In this document: piece after piece, positions 18,484 through 27,381 of the stretch
Layout of the letters: every line of letters begins with the position of its first letter
How positions within the stretch are numbered: position 1 is the stretch's first letter
Source of the DNA: Roseomonas sp.
GTDB taxonomy: Bacteria > Pseudomonadota > Alphaproteobacteria > Acetobacterales > Acetobacteraceae
Direction of reading: 5' to 3'
DNA: 64,000 bases
Assembly (NCBI GenBank): GCA_020249435.1
Contig: JADCFQ010000007.1
Span: 186,001-250,000, forward strand
Made by a program: the position numbers and the translations under genes
Notes under the pieces: model-generated
The model's input: the letters and a program-made list of their open reading frames with translations, nothing else
The model's database searches: none
What the model was told of the DNA's origin: nothing

Positions 18484-21054
18484 ATGCTTCATTTCGCGCG
18501 CTGGAAACAGGCTGTCATTCTTGGCGTTTGTCTGCTCGGGGTGGTTTTGTGCCTGCCCAACCTCATGCCGCGTTCGGCCTTTCCATCCTGGCTGGAACCG
18601 CGCCAGATCAGCCTTGGGCTCGATTTGCGCGGCGGGTCCTATCTGCTGCTGGAAGTGGATTTGAACACGGTCGTGCGGGAAAGGCTGGAATCCGCGGTGG
18701 ATGGCGTGCGCGGCAAGCTTCGCACGGCCAATATTCGCTATGTGAATCTGGGCGCGGATGCGCAGAATCGTCGCATGGGTTTCCGCGTGCTGGACACAGC
18801 CCAGGCCGGCGCGGCGGCGGCGGCTTTGCGCGAATTGGCCGAACCCGTGACCCTGCCCACGGGGCAGAATGTCCCGGATATTGAGGTCACCACCGCCCCC
18901 GATGGCACCGTTACGGCCACGCTGAGCGAAGCCGGGCTGCGTGCCAAGGCCAGCGCGGCGGTCGAGCAATCCATCGAAATCATCCGCCGCCGCGTGGACG
19001 AAACCGGCGTGGCTGAGGCCTTGATCGCCCGCCAAGGCCAGTCCCGCATTCTGGTGACGCTGCCCGGTGTGGAAGACCCGAATCGGATCAAGGATTTGCT
19101 GGGCCGCACCGCGCGCATGACTTTCCATCTGGTGGATGAAAGCGCCAATCTGGCCGGCAACCCGCCGCCGGGTGTGATGTTCCTACCCAGCGAGCGGCCC
19201 GGTGAACGTGTGGCCGTGCGCCGCAATGTCGCGGTGGATGGCAAGAACCTGACCAATGCCCGCGCGGGTCAGGATTCGCGCACCGGCGAATGGGTGGTGA
19301 ATTTCACCTTTGATGGCACCGGCACCAGGCGCTTTGCCGATATCACCCGCGCCAATGTCGGGCGCCCCTTCGCCATTGTGCTGGATGACAAGGTAATCAG
19401 CGCGCCCGTGATCCGGGAGCCCATTACCGGCGGCCAAGGCCAAATCAGCGGTTCCTTCACCGTGCGCACGGCGAATGATCTTGCCGTGCTGCTGCGCGCC
19501 GGCGCCCTGCCCGCGCCGCTCACCATTGTGGAAGAACGCACAGTCGGCCCGGAATTGGGCGCGGATGCGATTCGCGCGGGCATGATTTCGCTCGCGGTCG
19601 GGACGCTGTTTGTGTTCCTCTATATGGGCTTTGCCTATGGGATTTTGGGCTGGTTCGCCAATATCGCGCTTGCCTTCAATATCCTGTTGCTCATGGCGGG
19701 GCTTTCGGTGCTGGGCGCGACGCTGACACTGCCGGGCATTGCCGGAATTGTGCTGACCCTTGGCACCGCCTTGGATGCGAATATCCTGATCAATGAACGC
19801 ATCCGCGAAGAAGTGAAAAACGGCCGGTCGCCGATCAATGCGCTGGAGGCAGGCTATACCAAGGCATCGGGCACCATCCTCGATTCCAACCTGACGAATC
19901 TGATCGCCATGGCCTGTTTATATGGCTTTGGCTCCGGTCCGGTGAAGGGTTTTGCCGTCACGGTTGCCATTGGCACGATTGTGCAGATGTGGACCGCGAC
20001 AGTGCTGACGCGGCTTTTCGCTTCCTGGTGGTATCGCCGGACGCGGCCCAAGGAATTGCCGGTTTTCCAGCGCCCGGGTTTGTCGCTGCTGGATCGGCTG
20101 CGTCGCCCGCTGTTTCGCATCTTCCCCGATGGCACGCGCATTCCCTTCATGCGCGGCGCCAAGATGGGGCTGATTGTCTCCGCACTGCTCTCCAGCATTT
20201 CGGTCGCCATTGCCTTCCATCCCGGGCTTGAAAAGGGCATTGATTTCAAGGGCGGCGTTGAGATGGAAATTCGCACCCCTGGCCCTGGCGATATCAGCGT
20301 GCTGCGCGGCGCGGTTGGCGGGCTTGGGCTTGGCGATGCCACGCTATTGCAATTCGGTGATCCTGCGACCTTCGCGCTCCGCCTGCCGGCGCAAGGTGAT
20401 GAAGGCGGCGTGCAAAGGGCGGTCACTGCGGTGCGGGAGGCTTTGGAAAAAGCCGCGCCCGGCACACGCATCCTCCGCGTTGAAGCCGTTGGCAATCGCG
20501 TTTCGGATGAGCTTTTCCTGGGCGGTCTGATGGCGCTTGGCCTCAGCTTCCTTGCCATGCTGATCTATATCTGGATCAGGTTCGAATGGCAGTTCGGCAT
20601 CGCGGCCATCACCACGCTCATTCTGGATGCCACGAAAACCATCGGCTTCATGGTGCTATTCGGCATTGAATTCAACCTGACCACTGTCGCTGCCATCCTG
20701 ACCATCATTGGCTTTTCGGCGAATGACAAGGTCGTGGTGTTTGACCGCATGCGCGAGAATCTGCGCAAGTTCAAAACCATGCCGCTTGAGCAATTGGTGG
20801 ATCTTTCCATCAATGAAACCATGAACCGATCACTCGGCACCTCCATGACCTTGCTGCTGTCAGCGCTGCCCTTGGCGTTGTTTGGCGGCGATACGCTGTC
20901 AGGCTTCGCCTGGGTCATGGTGGTCGGCATTGTGATTTCGGCCGGGTCTTCGGTCTTTATCGCCGCCCCCATCGTGCTGTTCACCGGGCGCAATCGGCTG
21001 CGCATGCCCGATGCCGCAGCGCAAGGTCAGGCTGAGGCTACTGCGCCGAGATAA
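18484..21054 (+). CDS. secDF: SecD-SecF fusion protein translocase subunit
   Basis: GLDLRGGSYLLLEVD, TLGTALDANILINERIREE (SecD); GIDFKGGVEMEIRTP, GFSANDKVVVFDRMREN (SecF) in one 856-aa frame. Confidence 0.93.
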   Translation: MLHFARWKQAVILGVCLLGVVLCLPNLMPRSAFPSWLEPRQISLGLDLRGGSYLLLEVDLNTVVRERLESAVDGVRGKLRTANIRYVNLGADAQNRRMGFRVLDTAQAGAAAAALRELAEPVTLPTGQNVPDIEVTTAPDGTVTATLSEAGLRAKASAAVEQSIEIIRRRVDETGVAEALIARQGQSRILVTLPGVEDPNRIKDLLGRTARMTFHLVDESANLAGNPPPGVMFLPSERPGERVAVRRNVAVDGKNLTNARAGQDSRTGEWVVNFTFDGTGTRRFADITRANVGRPFAIVLDDKVISAPVIREPITGGQGQISGSFTVRTANDLAVLLRAGALPAPLTIVEERTVGPELGADAIRAGMISLAVGTLFVFLYMGFAYGILGWFANIALAFNILLLMAGLSVLGATLTLPGIAGIVLTLGTALDANILINERIREEVKNGRSPINALEAGYTKASGTILDSNLTNLIAMACLYGFGSGPVKGFAVTVAIGTIVQMWTATVLTRLFASWWYRRTRPKELPVFQRPGLSLLDRLRRPLFRIFPDGTRIPFMRGAKMGLIVSALLSSISVAIAFHPGLEKGIDFKGGVEMEIRTPGPGDISVLRGAVGGLGLGDATLLQFGDPATFALRLPAQGDEGGVQRAVTAVREALEKAAPGTRILRVEAVGNRVSDELFLGGLMALGLSFLAMLIYIWIRFEWQFGIAAITTLILDATKTIGFMVLFGIEFNLTTVAAILTIIGFSANDKVVVFDRMRENLRKFKTMPLEQLVDLSINETMNRSLGTSMTLLLSALPLALFGGDTLSGFAWVMVVGIVISAGSSVFIAAPIVLFTGRNRLRMPDAAAQGQAEATAPR

Positions 21055-21120
21055 CGGCCAATTCCCAGGCGCCGGAATGCTGTTACACTCCCCGCAACTT
21101 GAAGTTTTCAAGCCAAGGGG

Positions 21121-21984
21121 TTGGCACACGCGATGGGGTGCAAGGGCAAGGCGCGGCAGGATAAGGGGGCAAGCCCCCCGAAGCCGCGCGTGTCAAAAGC
21201 AACGCCATCCGAACAGGAAGATGAATTGCGCGCTGCCCTAACTGGGCGCCTGCTGCTTCTTCGCTATCAACCCATCATCCGGCTGCGCAATGGCCATATC
21301 GCGGCCTTGGAGGGGCTGGTGCGCTGGCCGCGCCAGGAAGCGCTGCTGCAAGCCGGCGCCTTTGTGCCCCTGGCTGAAAAGCTCGGCCTGGCGCTTGATC
21401 TGACCCATGCGGTGCTGGAACGGGTCGCGCATGATTGGCAGCAAACGCCCTCCCCCAAGGGTGGGCTTGCGGTGAATATGCCGCTCAGTGTGCTCATGCT
21501 GCAGGAAACGCCGGCTTTGCTCGCCGCCACACGCCGCCGACATGGCGCAGGGCGCAGGCCGCTTTTGCTGGAACTGACGGAAACCGAGGCGATTCGCGAC
21601 CCATCGCGTCTGCGCCGCGTGATGCTGCGCCTGAAGCGCCTCGGCATTCCCGTGCTGCTGGATGATGTGACGCTAGGCGATCATCGCTGGCGGCTTGCCG
21701 GCCTGCCCTTTGCCGGCCTCAAGCTTGATCGCAGCCTGGTCGAAGCCCTGCCCCGCCAGATGCGGGCGCGGCATTTTCTGCGCCGCATCCTGAGTGATTC
21801 CCACGCCAAGGGCCGCTATGTGATCGCCGAGGGCGTTTCAACGCCGCTGCTGCACCGCACCGCCCGCGGCCTTGGCGTGGATTTCGCCCAAGGCTTCCTG
21901 CTCGGTCAGCCTGCTCCGCCGCAGCATAACCGCGGCGGTCAGACGCGCCTCAGCCCCGCCAGGCGCGGCGGTAGAGCGCCATGA
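21121..21984 (+). CDS. Standalone EAL-domain protein (c-di-GMP phosphodiesterase family)
   Basis: RYQPIIRLRNGHIAALEGLVRW, LAVNMPLSVL, LLELTETEAI, VLLDDVTLGDHRW, LKLDRSLVE, VIAEGVST, AQGFLLGQP. Confidence 0.8.
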   Translation: MAHAMGCKGKARQDKGASPPKPRVSKATPSEQEDELRAALTGRLLLLRYQPIIRLRNGHIAALEGLVRWPRQEALLQAGAFVPLAEKLGLALDLTHAVLERVAHDWQQTPSPKGGLAVNMPLSVLMLQETPALLAATRRRHGAGRRPLLLELTETEAIRDPSRLRRVMLRLKRLGIPVLLDDVTLGDHRWRLAGLPFAGLKLDRSLVEALPRQMRARHFLRRILSDSHAKGRYVIAEGVSTPLLHRTARGLGVDFAQGFLLGQPAPPQHNRGGQTRLSPARRGGRAP

Positions 21985-23119
21985 TCGCTTCGGCATCGGG
22001 CACGGCAGGGTTATTGGCCGGGCTGCCGGAAGCCAAAGCCTGCGCTGCCATGGTGGGCAAAAGCCCATCCCATTTCGCCGCATCAATGCCGTAGGCAGCC
22101 GGGGTCGGCACCGCCAATTCGCGGTTCAGCGCCGAAAGCTCCTCAAGCAGTTTTGCCCCGGCGCTTTGATCGCCTTCATCCCGGCCGGCCACACCAATGG
22201 CGCGGGCTGCTTCTGCGTAGCGCGGCAAGGCAGCATTGAGCGAATAGGCGGTGACAGCGGGCAGCAGCATGGCGTTGGAAAGCCCATGCGGCACATGGAA
22301 ATGCGCCCCGATCGGGCGCGACATGCCATGCACCAACGCGACCGAGCTATTGCTGAAGGCAAGCCCCGCGAGCGTCGCCCCCTTCATCATCGCTTCCCGC
22401 GCCGCGGCGTTTTTCGGGTCCTGATAGACAGCGCGCAGATTGGGCCCGATCAGGCGCATGGCGCGCAGCGCATATTCATCCGATTCCGGATTGGCGCGGC
22501 GGGAGACATAAGCCTCCAGCGCATGGGTCAGGCTATCAATACCGGTATCGGCGGTGGTGCGCGGCGGCACGCTGAAGGTAAGTTCGTAATCCACAATGGC
22601 GGCCAAAGGCAGCGCGCCGAGACCCGCGATCAGCATCTTCTCATCGGTTTCGGTATCGGTGATCACGGTGAAGCGCGTTGCCTCACTGCCCGTACCTGCC
22701 GTGGTTGGGATGCAAATCACCGGCAAAGCGGCCTTATTGGCCTGGGCCGGCACCTTGAAGTCGCGCATCTTGGCGCCAGCAGGTGCGGCGGCCAGAATGG
22801 TCATGGCCTTGGCGGTATCCATCGGGCTGCCGCCGCCAAAGCCAATCAGGCAATCATAATCGCGGCCCTCTAGTGCAGCGACACCGGTGGCGATCACGGT
22901 ATCGGTCGGGTCCGGCACGGTATCGCTGAAGACGCCATAGGCAATGCCCGCCGCCTTCAAGGGCGCCAGCAGTTTTTCGACCGTGCCCGATGACACCATC
23001 CAGGGATCGGTCACCACCAGTGGGCGCGAAAGGCCCAGCTGCGCCAGCACCGAAGCCGCCTGACCAAGCGCGCCACCGCCCATCACCAGCAGGCGCGGCG
23101 ATACGAAGGAGGTCGTCAC
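21950..23119 (-). CDS. Iron-containing alcohol dehydrogenase
   Basis: GFGGGSPMDTAKAMTIL, IPTTAGTGSEATRF, ALVHGMSRPIGAHFHVPHGLSNAM. Confidence 0.92.
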   Translation of the reverse strand: MTTSFVSPRLLVMGGGALGQAASVLAQLGLSRPLVVTDPWMVSSGTVEKLLAPLKAAGIAYGVFSDTVPDPTDTVIATGVAALEGRDYDCLIGFGGGSPMDTAKAMTILAAAPAGAKMRDFKVPAQANKAALPVICIPTTAGTGSEATRFTVITDTETDEKMLIAGLGALPLAAIVDYELTFSVPPRTTADTGIDSLTHALEAYVSRRANPESDEYALRAMRLIGPNLRAVYQDPKNAAAREAMMKGATLAGLAFSNSSVALVHGMSRPIGAHFHVPHGLSNAMLLPAVTAYSLNAALPRYAEAARAIGVAGRDEGDQSAGAKLLEELSALNRELAVPTPAAYGIDAAKWDGLLPTMAAQALASGSPANNPAVPDAEAIMALYRRAWRG

Positions 23120-24003
23120 TTAACACCCCCTTCGCGGATCATATTGATGATGCCGGAGAAATCCTTATCCCCGCCACCGCGTTCCAGATATTGCCGGAAA
23201 AGGGCCAAGGCATGCGCCCCGATGGGGGAAGCCGTGCCGACCTGCTCCACCGCTTCCTGCGCCAGGCCCAGGTCTTTCGCCATCAGCGCTGCCGCAAACC
23301 CGGGCTTGTAATCCCGATTGGCCGGGCTGGCGGGTACCGGCCCCGGCACCGGGCAATAGCTGGAAAGCGCCCAGGAATTGCTGGTGGATTTGGAACAGAC
23401 ATCAAACAGCGCCTGATGTGAAAGCCCCAATTTTTCCGCAAGGACAAAAGCTTCCGAAGTGACAATCATGCTCGCCGCCAGCATCATGTTATTGCAGAGC
23501 TTCACGCCTTGCCCCGCGCCGGCGGCGCCGCAATGGATGATGTTGCGCCCCATCTGCTTCAGAATGGGCTCGGCGCGCGCGAAATCTTCTGCCGTGCCAC
23601 CCACCATGAAGGTGAGCGTGCCGGCTTCCGCGCCCATTGTGCCGCCCGAGACCGGCGCATCCACAAAGGCGCGGCCGGATTTTGCTGCGACCTCACGCGC
23701 GGTGGCGACATCAATGGTGGAACAATCAATCAGCAGCGCATCCGGGGCGCTCGCCGCTGCCATGCCGCCCGCGCCAAGCCAGGCATCACGCACATGCTGG
23801 CCGGCAGGCAGCATGGTGATGACAATTTCCGCGCCGCGTGCCGCTTCCGCCGCATTGGGCGCTGCCTTGGCGCCATTGGGCGTGACCGAGGCAATGGCCG
23901 CGGGCACAATGTCAAAGACCGCGACCTCATGCCCGGCCTTCAGCAGGTTGCGCACCATATGCGCGCCCATATTGCCAAGACCAACAAAGCCGATGCGTGC
24001 CAT
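23116..24003 (-). CDS. NAD(P)-dependent oxidoreductase, 3-hydroxyisobutyrate dehydrogenase family
   Basis: MARIGFVGLGNMGAHMVRNLLKAGHEVAVFD, DAPVSGGTMGAEAGTL, GAGQGVKLCNNMM. Confidence 0.9.
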   Translation of the reverse strand: MARIGFVGLGNMGAHMVRNLLKAGHEVAVFDIVPAAIASVTPNGAKAAPNAAEAARGAEIVITMLPAGQHVRDAWLGAGGMAAASAPDALLIDCSTIDVATAREVAAKSGRAFVDAPVSGGTMGAEAGTLTFMVGGTAEDFARAEPILKQMGRNIIHCGAAGAGQGVKLCNNMMLAASMIVTSEAFVLAEKLGLSHQALFDVCSKSTSNSWALSSYCPVPGPVPASPANRDYKPGFAAALMAKDLGLAQEAVEQVGTASPIGAHALALFRQYLERGGGDKDFSGIINMIREGGVK

Positions 24004-24025
24004 GGGTGCTTCCTTTCTTTTACAA

Positions 24026-24475
24026 TCAACGTTTTGAGGGTTTGAGCGAGAGCCGCTTGGCAGCTTCGCCAGAACGGCGCGCGGCCAGGCGCGCCAGAAT
24101 ATCTTCCGGCCAGGGCGCAACGCGCCGCCTGGTCAGGTCAATGCTGAGGTAAAGCACCTCATTCTCCGCGACCTGCCAGCCTTCCTTGGCGTGGAACATC
24201 ATATGCCGGCAGAGCAGGCGCTTATCATCATAATCCAGCACAAGGCTTTCGCAGGCGAGCGGCGCGCCTTCGCGCACTTCGCGGATATAGGCCTGCCAGC
24301 TTTCGGCGGCGAAAGTGCCCATGCCGCGCGCGCGATACTCAGGCCCGAAGCCGAGATCGAGCCATTGCACATCGCAGGCCATGTCAAAGACAACAAGGTA
24401 ATAGGCCAGATTCATATGGCCGTAATGGTCCACCCATTCAGGCTTCACCTGGGTCAGGATCGGGCGTTCGGTCAT
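24026..24475 (-). CDS. Thioesterase family protein (4HBT-like)
   Basis: VKPEWVDHYGHMNLAYYLVVFDMA hot-dog motif. Confidence 0.8.
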   Translation of the reverse strand: MTERPILTQVKPEWVDHYGHMNLAYYLVVFDMACDVQWLDLGFGPEYRARGMGTFAAESWQAYIREVREGAPLACESLVLDYDDKRLLCRHMMFHAKEGWQVAENEVLYLSIDLTRRRVAPWPEDILARLAARRSGEAAKRLSLKPSKR

Positions 24476-24488
24476 GCGCGGCGCAGAA

Positions 24489-24508
24489 GGGGGCGGTTAC
24501 CCGCCCCC
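24489..24508 (-). terminator. Possible intercistronic hairpin
   Basis: GGGGGCGG-TTAC-CCGCCCCC perfect 8-bp stem between two minus-strand genes; weak T tract. Confidence 0.35.
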
Positions 24509-24515
24509 GACCCGT

Positions 24516-25223
24516 TCAGTGGATGTCTTCGGACTTTGCCAGCGCTTCGCGGAGCTTCGCGATATTGAAGCCGGGGGCGCGCGCCATCTCCAGGATCACG
24601 GCTTCCTTGCGGGCGCCAAGATCAATCGCCGCCGGGATTTTCGTCACCACATCATGCGGGATCACCACCGCGCCGTGATGGTCCGCATGGATCACATCAT
24701 CATGGGATACCTGCATGCCATGGATGGTGACTTCATTCTTCAGCGCGACGATATGCACATAGGAATGGGAGGGGTTCACCACCCCGGCAATGCCCTGAAA
24801 GCCCGGCGCGAACATCTCAAGGTCCCGCACGGACCCATTGGTCACCACGCCAAGCGCGCCAAGGCCCTTATGCACGGCGCTATTCACCTCACCCCAAAAG
24901 GCGCCAACGCCGGGGGTGTCATCCAAATCCTGCAGGCAAACGATGGTCGGCAACGCGGCATCGGCGACATATTCATACCAGCCGATGCGCATGGCCTTAT
25001 CGGCTTCCTTGCTGCGGCCGGACGGGAAGGCCGCGCGCTGCGTGCCGGTGCGCGCCAAGCCGCAAATCGGCGGCAGCTTGCGATCCACCGCCACAAAGGG
25101 GCGCACGGTAAAACCGTAATTGCGCCGATGGGGTGCGACCACTTCCAGCGCATTGCAGATGGTGGGCGTATCCCAGGCGCGCAGCGCTTCAAGATCGGCA
25201 GCGGTAAAGGGGTATTTGGTCAT
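24516..25223 (-). CDS. RraA family protein (regulator of RNase E activity A-like / aldolase-like)
   Basis: RAWDTPTICNALEVV, GALGVVTNGSVRDLEMF, DVIHADHHGAVVIPHDVV. Confidence 0.85.
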   Translation of the reverse strand: MTKYPFTAADLEALRAWDTPTICNALEVVAPHRRNYGFTVRPFVAVDRKLPPICGLARTGTQRAAFPSGRSKEADKAMRIGWYEYVADAALPTIVCLQDLDDTPGVGAFWGEVNSAVHKGLGALGVVTNGSVRDLEMFAPGFQGIAGVVNPSHSYVHIVALKNEVTIHGMQVSHDDVIHADHHGAVVIPHDVVTKIPAAIDLGARKEAVILEMARAPGFNIAKLREALAKSEDIH

Positions 25224-25307
25224 GTCAGGGTTTCCTCCATGGGCGCAGCATCGGGCGGACAGGGCCTCCGGTCAAACCCCTTTACGCTGCCAAGCCGGGA
25301 TTGACGC

Positions 25308-26297
25308 TCAATCCGCCTGCACATTCCCCTGCCGCACCACGTCAAACCAACGCTGGCGTTCGCGTGTCACCAGCGCGGCGTAATCGGCGGGTGGGCCGCC
25401 GCGCGGGGTGGTGCCGCGCGCGGCCAATTGCTGGCGGACCGCCGGGTCATTCAGCGCGGCCTGCGCGACTTCGGCCATGCGCGCCACCACCGCGTCAGAG
25501 GCCGATTTATGCGCATGCAGGCCGAACCAGGCCTCCGCTTCAAAGCCCACCAGATTGAACTCGGCGCCAAGTTCCGAGACCGCCGGCACATTGGGCAGAT
25601 CGGGCAGGCGCTCGCGCGACGTCACCGCCAGCGCCACCACATTGCCATTCTGGATTTGCGGCAGCGCGGTTGGCAGATTGTCAATCAGGCTATCCACCTC
25701 GCCGCCGATCACCGCGGTCATGGCCGGGCCGGCGCCGCGATAGGGCACATGCTGTACGCGCACGCCGGCCAATTGGTTGATCAGCTCCCCGGTCAAATGG
25801 GTGGAGGTGCCATTGCCGGCGGAGGCGAAATTGCGCTCCCCTGGCTTGGCCTTGGCATCGCGCAGGAAGGCGCGAAGATCACCGCCCGGCACGCGGCGCG
25901 GATTGGCGACCCAGACATTGGGCACGGTCACCACCAGCGTGACCGCGCGGAAATCCGCTTCCGGATCATAGGCAAGGTTGCGGAACAGCGCCGGGCCAAT
26001 GGCGTGGGAGGCAATCTGGCTCAGGAACAGCGCGTGATCATCCGCTTCACGCGCAAAGCGCCCGGCGGCAAGCGTGCTGCCGGCGCCGGGCTGGTTTTCG
26101 ACAACCACATTGCGCCCGAGCCTATCGCGCATGGCGGCGGCCACCAGCCGCGCCACTACATCCGTGGTGCCCCCTGGCGGGAAGGGGCAGATCAGGCGCA
26201 GATCCTTATTCGGCCAGGCGCCTTGGGCGCGGAGTGCCGGCGCGGCGAGCAGCCCGGCAGCGGCAGCGATGGTGGTGCGGCGTGAAATCATTGTCAT
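25308..26297 (-). CDS. Tripartite tricarboxylate transporter (Bug/TctC) substrate-binding protein
   Basis: MTMISRRTTIAAAAGLLAAPALRAQGAWPNKDLRLICPFPPGGTTDVVARL; start reset to ATG ending at 26297. Confidence 0.9.
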   Translation of the reverse strand: MTMISRRTTIAAAAGLLAAPALRAQGAWPNKDLRLICPFPPGGTTDVVARLVAAAMRDRLGRNVVVENQPGAGSTLAAGRFAREADDHALFLSQIASHAIGPALFRNLAYDPEADFRAVTLVVTVPNVWVANPRRVPGGDLRAFLRDAKAKPGERNFASAGNGTSTHLTGELINQLAGVRVQHVPYRGAGPAMTAVIGGEVDSLIDNLPTALPQIQNGNVVALAVTSRERLPDLPNVPAVSELGAEFNLVGFEAEAWFGLHAHKSASDAVVARMAEVAQAALNDPAVRQQLAARGTTPRGGPPADYAALVTRERQRWFDVVRQGNVQAD

Positions 26298-26379
26298 GAG
26301 GTGTAGCCTCCTTCCCGGTTTCCCTGACGCTTTGCCTGAATTGCCGCCCCTGGCAAGATGGGATGATGGAGCACCCCGC

Positions 26380-27381
26380 ATGACCCCAAAGCCCGAAACC
26401 CTGCCGACCCATGATGTCGCCGGCCGCTTCGCCGCGCCGATTGACCAGACCGCGCATGAACCCGCGCATTGGGAGAAGGAGGCTGACGCGATCCGCCTGC
26501 TGCTGGCCGATAAAAAGCGCCAGATTTTCACCACCGATGAAAGCCGGCGCGTACAGGAAGCGCTCGACGCCGAGACCTATTGGAAGCTGCCCTATTATGA
26601 GCGCTGGATTCACGGTTTTTCGAGCTTGCTCAAGGAAAAGGGCGTCTTGCAGGAAACTGATCTGGCCACCGAAGAAGCGCGGCTGCGTGCCGCCGGGGAA
26701 GACAAGGTGGAAGACCCGCCTGCTGGGCATCACCACCACCATCATGATCACGATCACGATCACGACCATGATCACCACCCCTATCAGGAAGATGATGATG
26801 CGGGCGTCGCCGTGCTATCCCCCCTGCAATTGCGCGGGCGGGCAGTGCGCAATCTGCTGATCGCGCGTGGCATTCTGACTGCGGCTGAAATCCGCGCCCA
26901 GATTGAGGCGATGGATAGCCGGGGTGAGCATCTCGGCGCGCGGGTTGTGGTGCGCGCCTGGACCGATCCTGGTTTTGCCGCGCGGCTTGCTGCCGATGCC
27001 GGCGCGGCGGTGGAAGAATTGGGGCTGTCACGCGGCGAGACGGTGCTGACCGCCCTCTTCAATACGCCAGATGTGCATAATCTGGTCGTCTGCACGCTGT
27101 GTTCCTGTTATCCGCGCAGCGTGCTCGGCCGCCCGCCCGCCTGGTACAAAAGCCGCGCCTATCGCGCGCGGGCGGTGCGCGACCCGCGCGGGGTGCTGGC
27201 TGAGTTCGGCACGCATTTGCCGGACGGCACCAGCATTCGCGTGCATGATAGCAATGCGGAGCTGCGCTATCTGGTGGTGCCGCGCCGCCCCGCAGGAACC
27301 GAGGGCTGGGATGCAGCGAGGCTGGAGCAGCTTGTCACGCGCGATGCGATGATTGGCGTGACGGAAGCGCGCCAGCCGTAG
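26380..27381 (+). CDS. Nitrile hydratase-like fusion: beta-subunit N-terminal-type domain, His/Asp linker, alpha subunit
   Basis: HDVAGRF..HWEKEADAI..YYERWIHGFSSLLKEKGVL (beta-N-like); HHHHHHDHDHDHDHDHH; NLVVCTLCSCYPRSVLGRPPAWYKSRAYRARAV (alpha, VCTLCSC metal site). Confidence 0.85.
   Translation: MTPKPETLPTHDVAGRFAAPIDQTAHEPAHWEKEADAIRLLLADKKRQIFTTDESRRVQEALDAETYWKLPYYERWIHGFSSLLKEKGVLQETDLATEEARLRAAGEDKVEDPPAGHHHHHHDHDHDHDHDHHPYQEDDDAGVAVLSPLQLRGRAVRNLLIARGILTAAEIRAQIEAMDSRGEHLGARVVVRAWTDPGFAARLAADAGAAVEELGLSRGETVLTALFNTPDVHNLVVCTLCSCYPRSVLGRPPAWYKSRAYRARAVRDPRGVLAEFGTHLPDGTSIRVHDSNAELRYLVVPRRPAGTEGWDAARLEQLVTRDAMIGVTEARQP
26728..26778 (+). repeat. In-frame His/Asp low-complexity tract with GATCAC hexanucleotide units
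   Basis: Encodes 17 residues HHHHHHDHDHDHDHDHH. Confidence 0.95.

Noticed and set aside
26206-26778. Hydrophobic N-terminus MVIMVVIVIVIMMVVV on the minus strand
   Set aside because: Exact antisense of the His/Asp linker repeat (CAC/GAT read as Val/Ile/Met); not a membrane protein.
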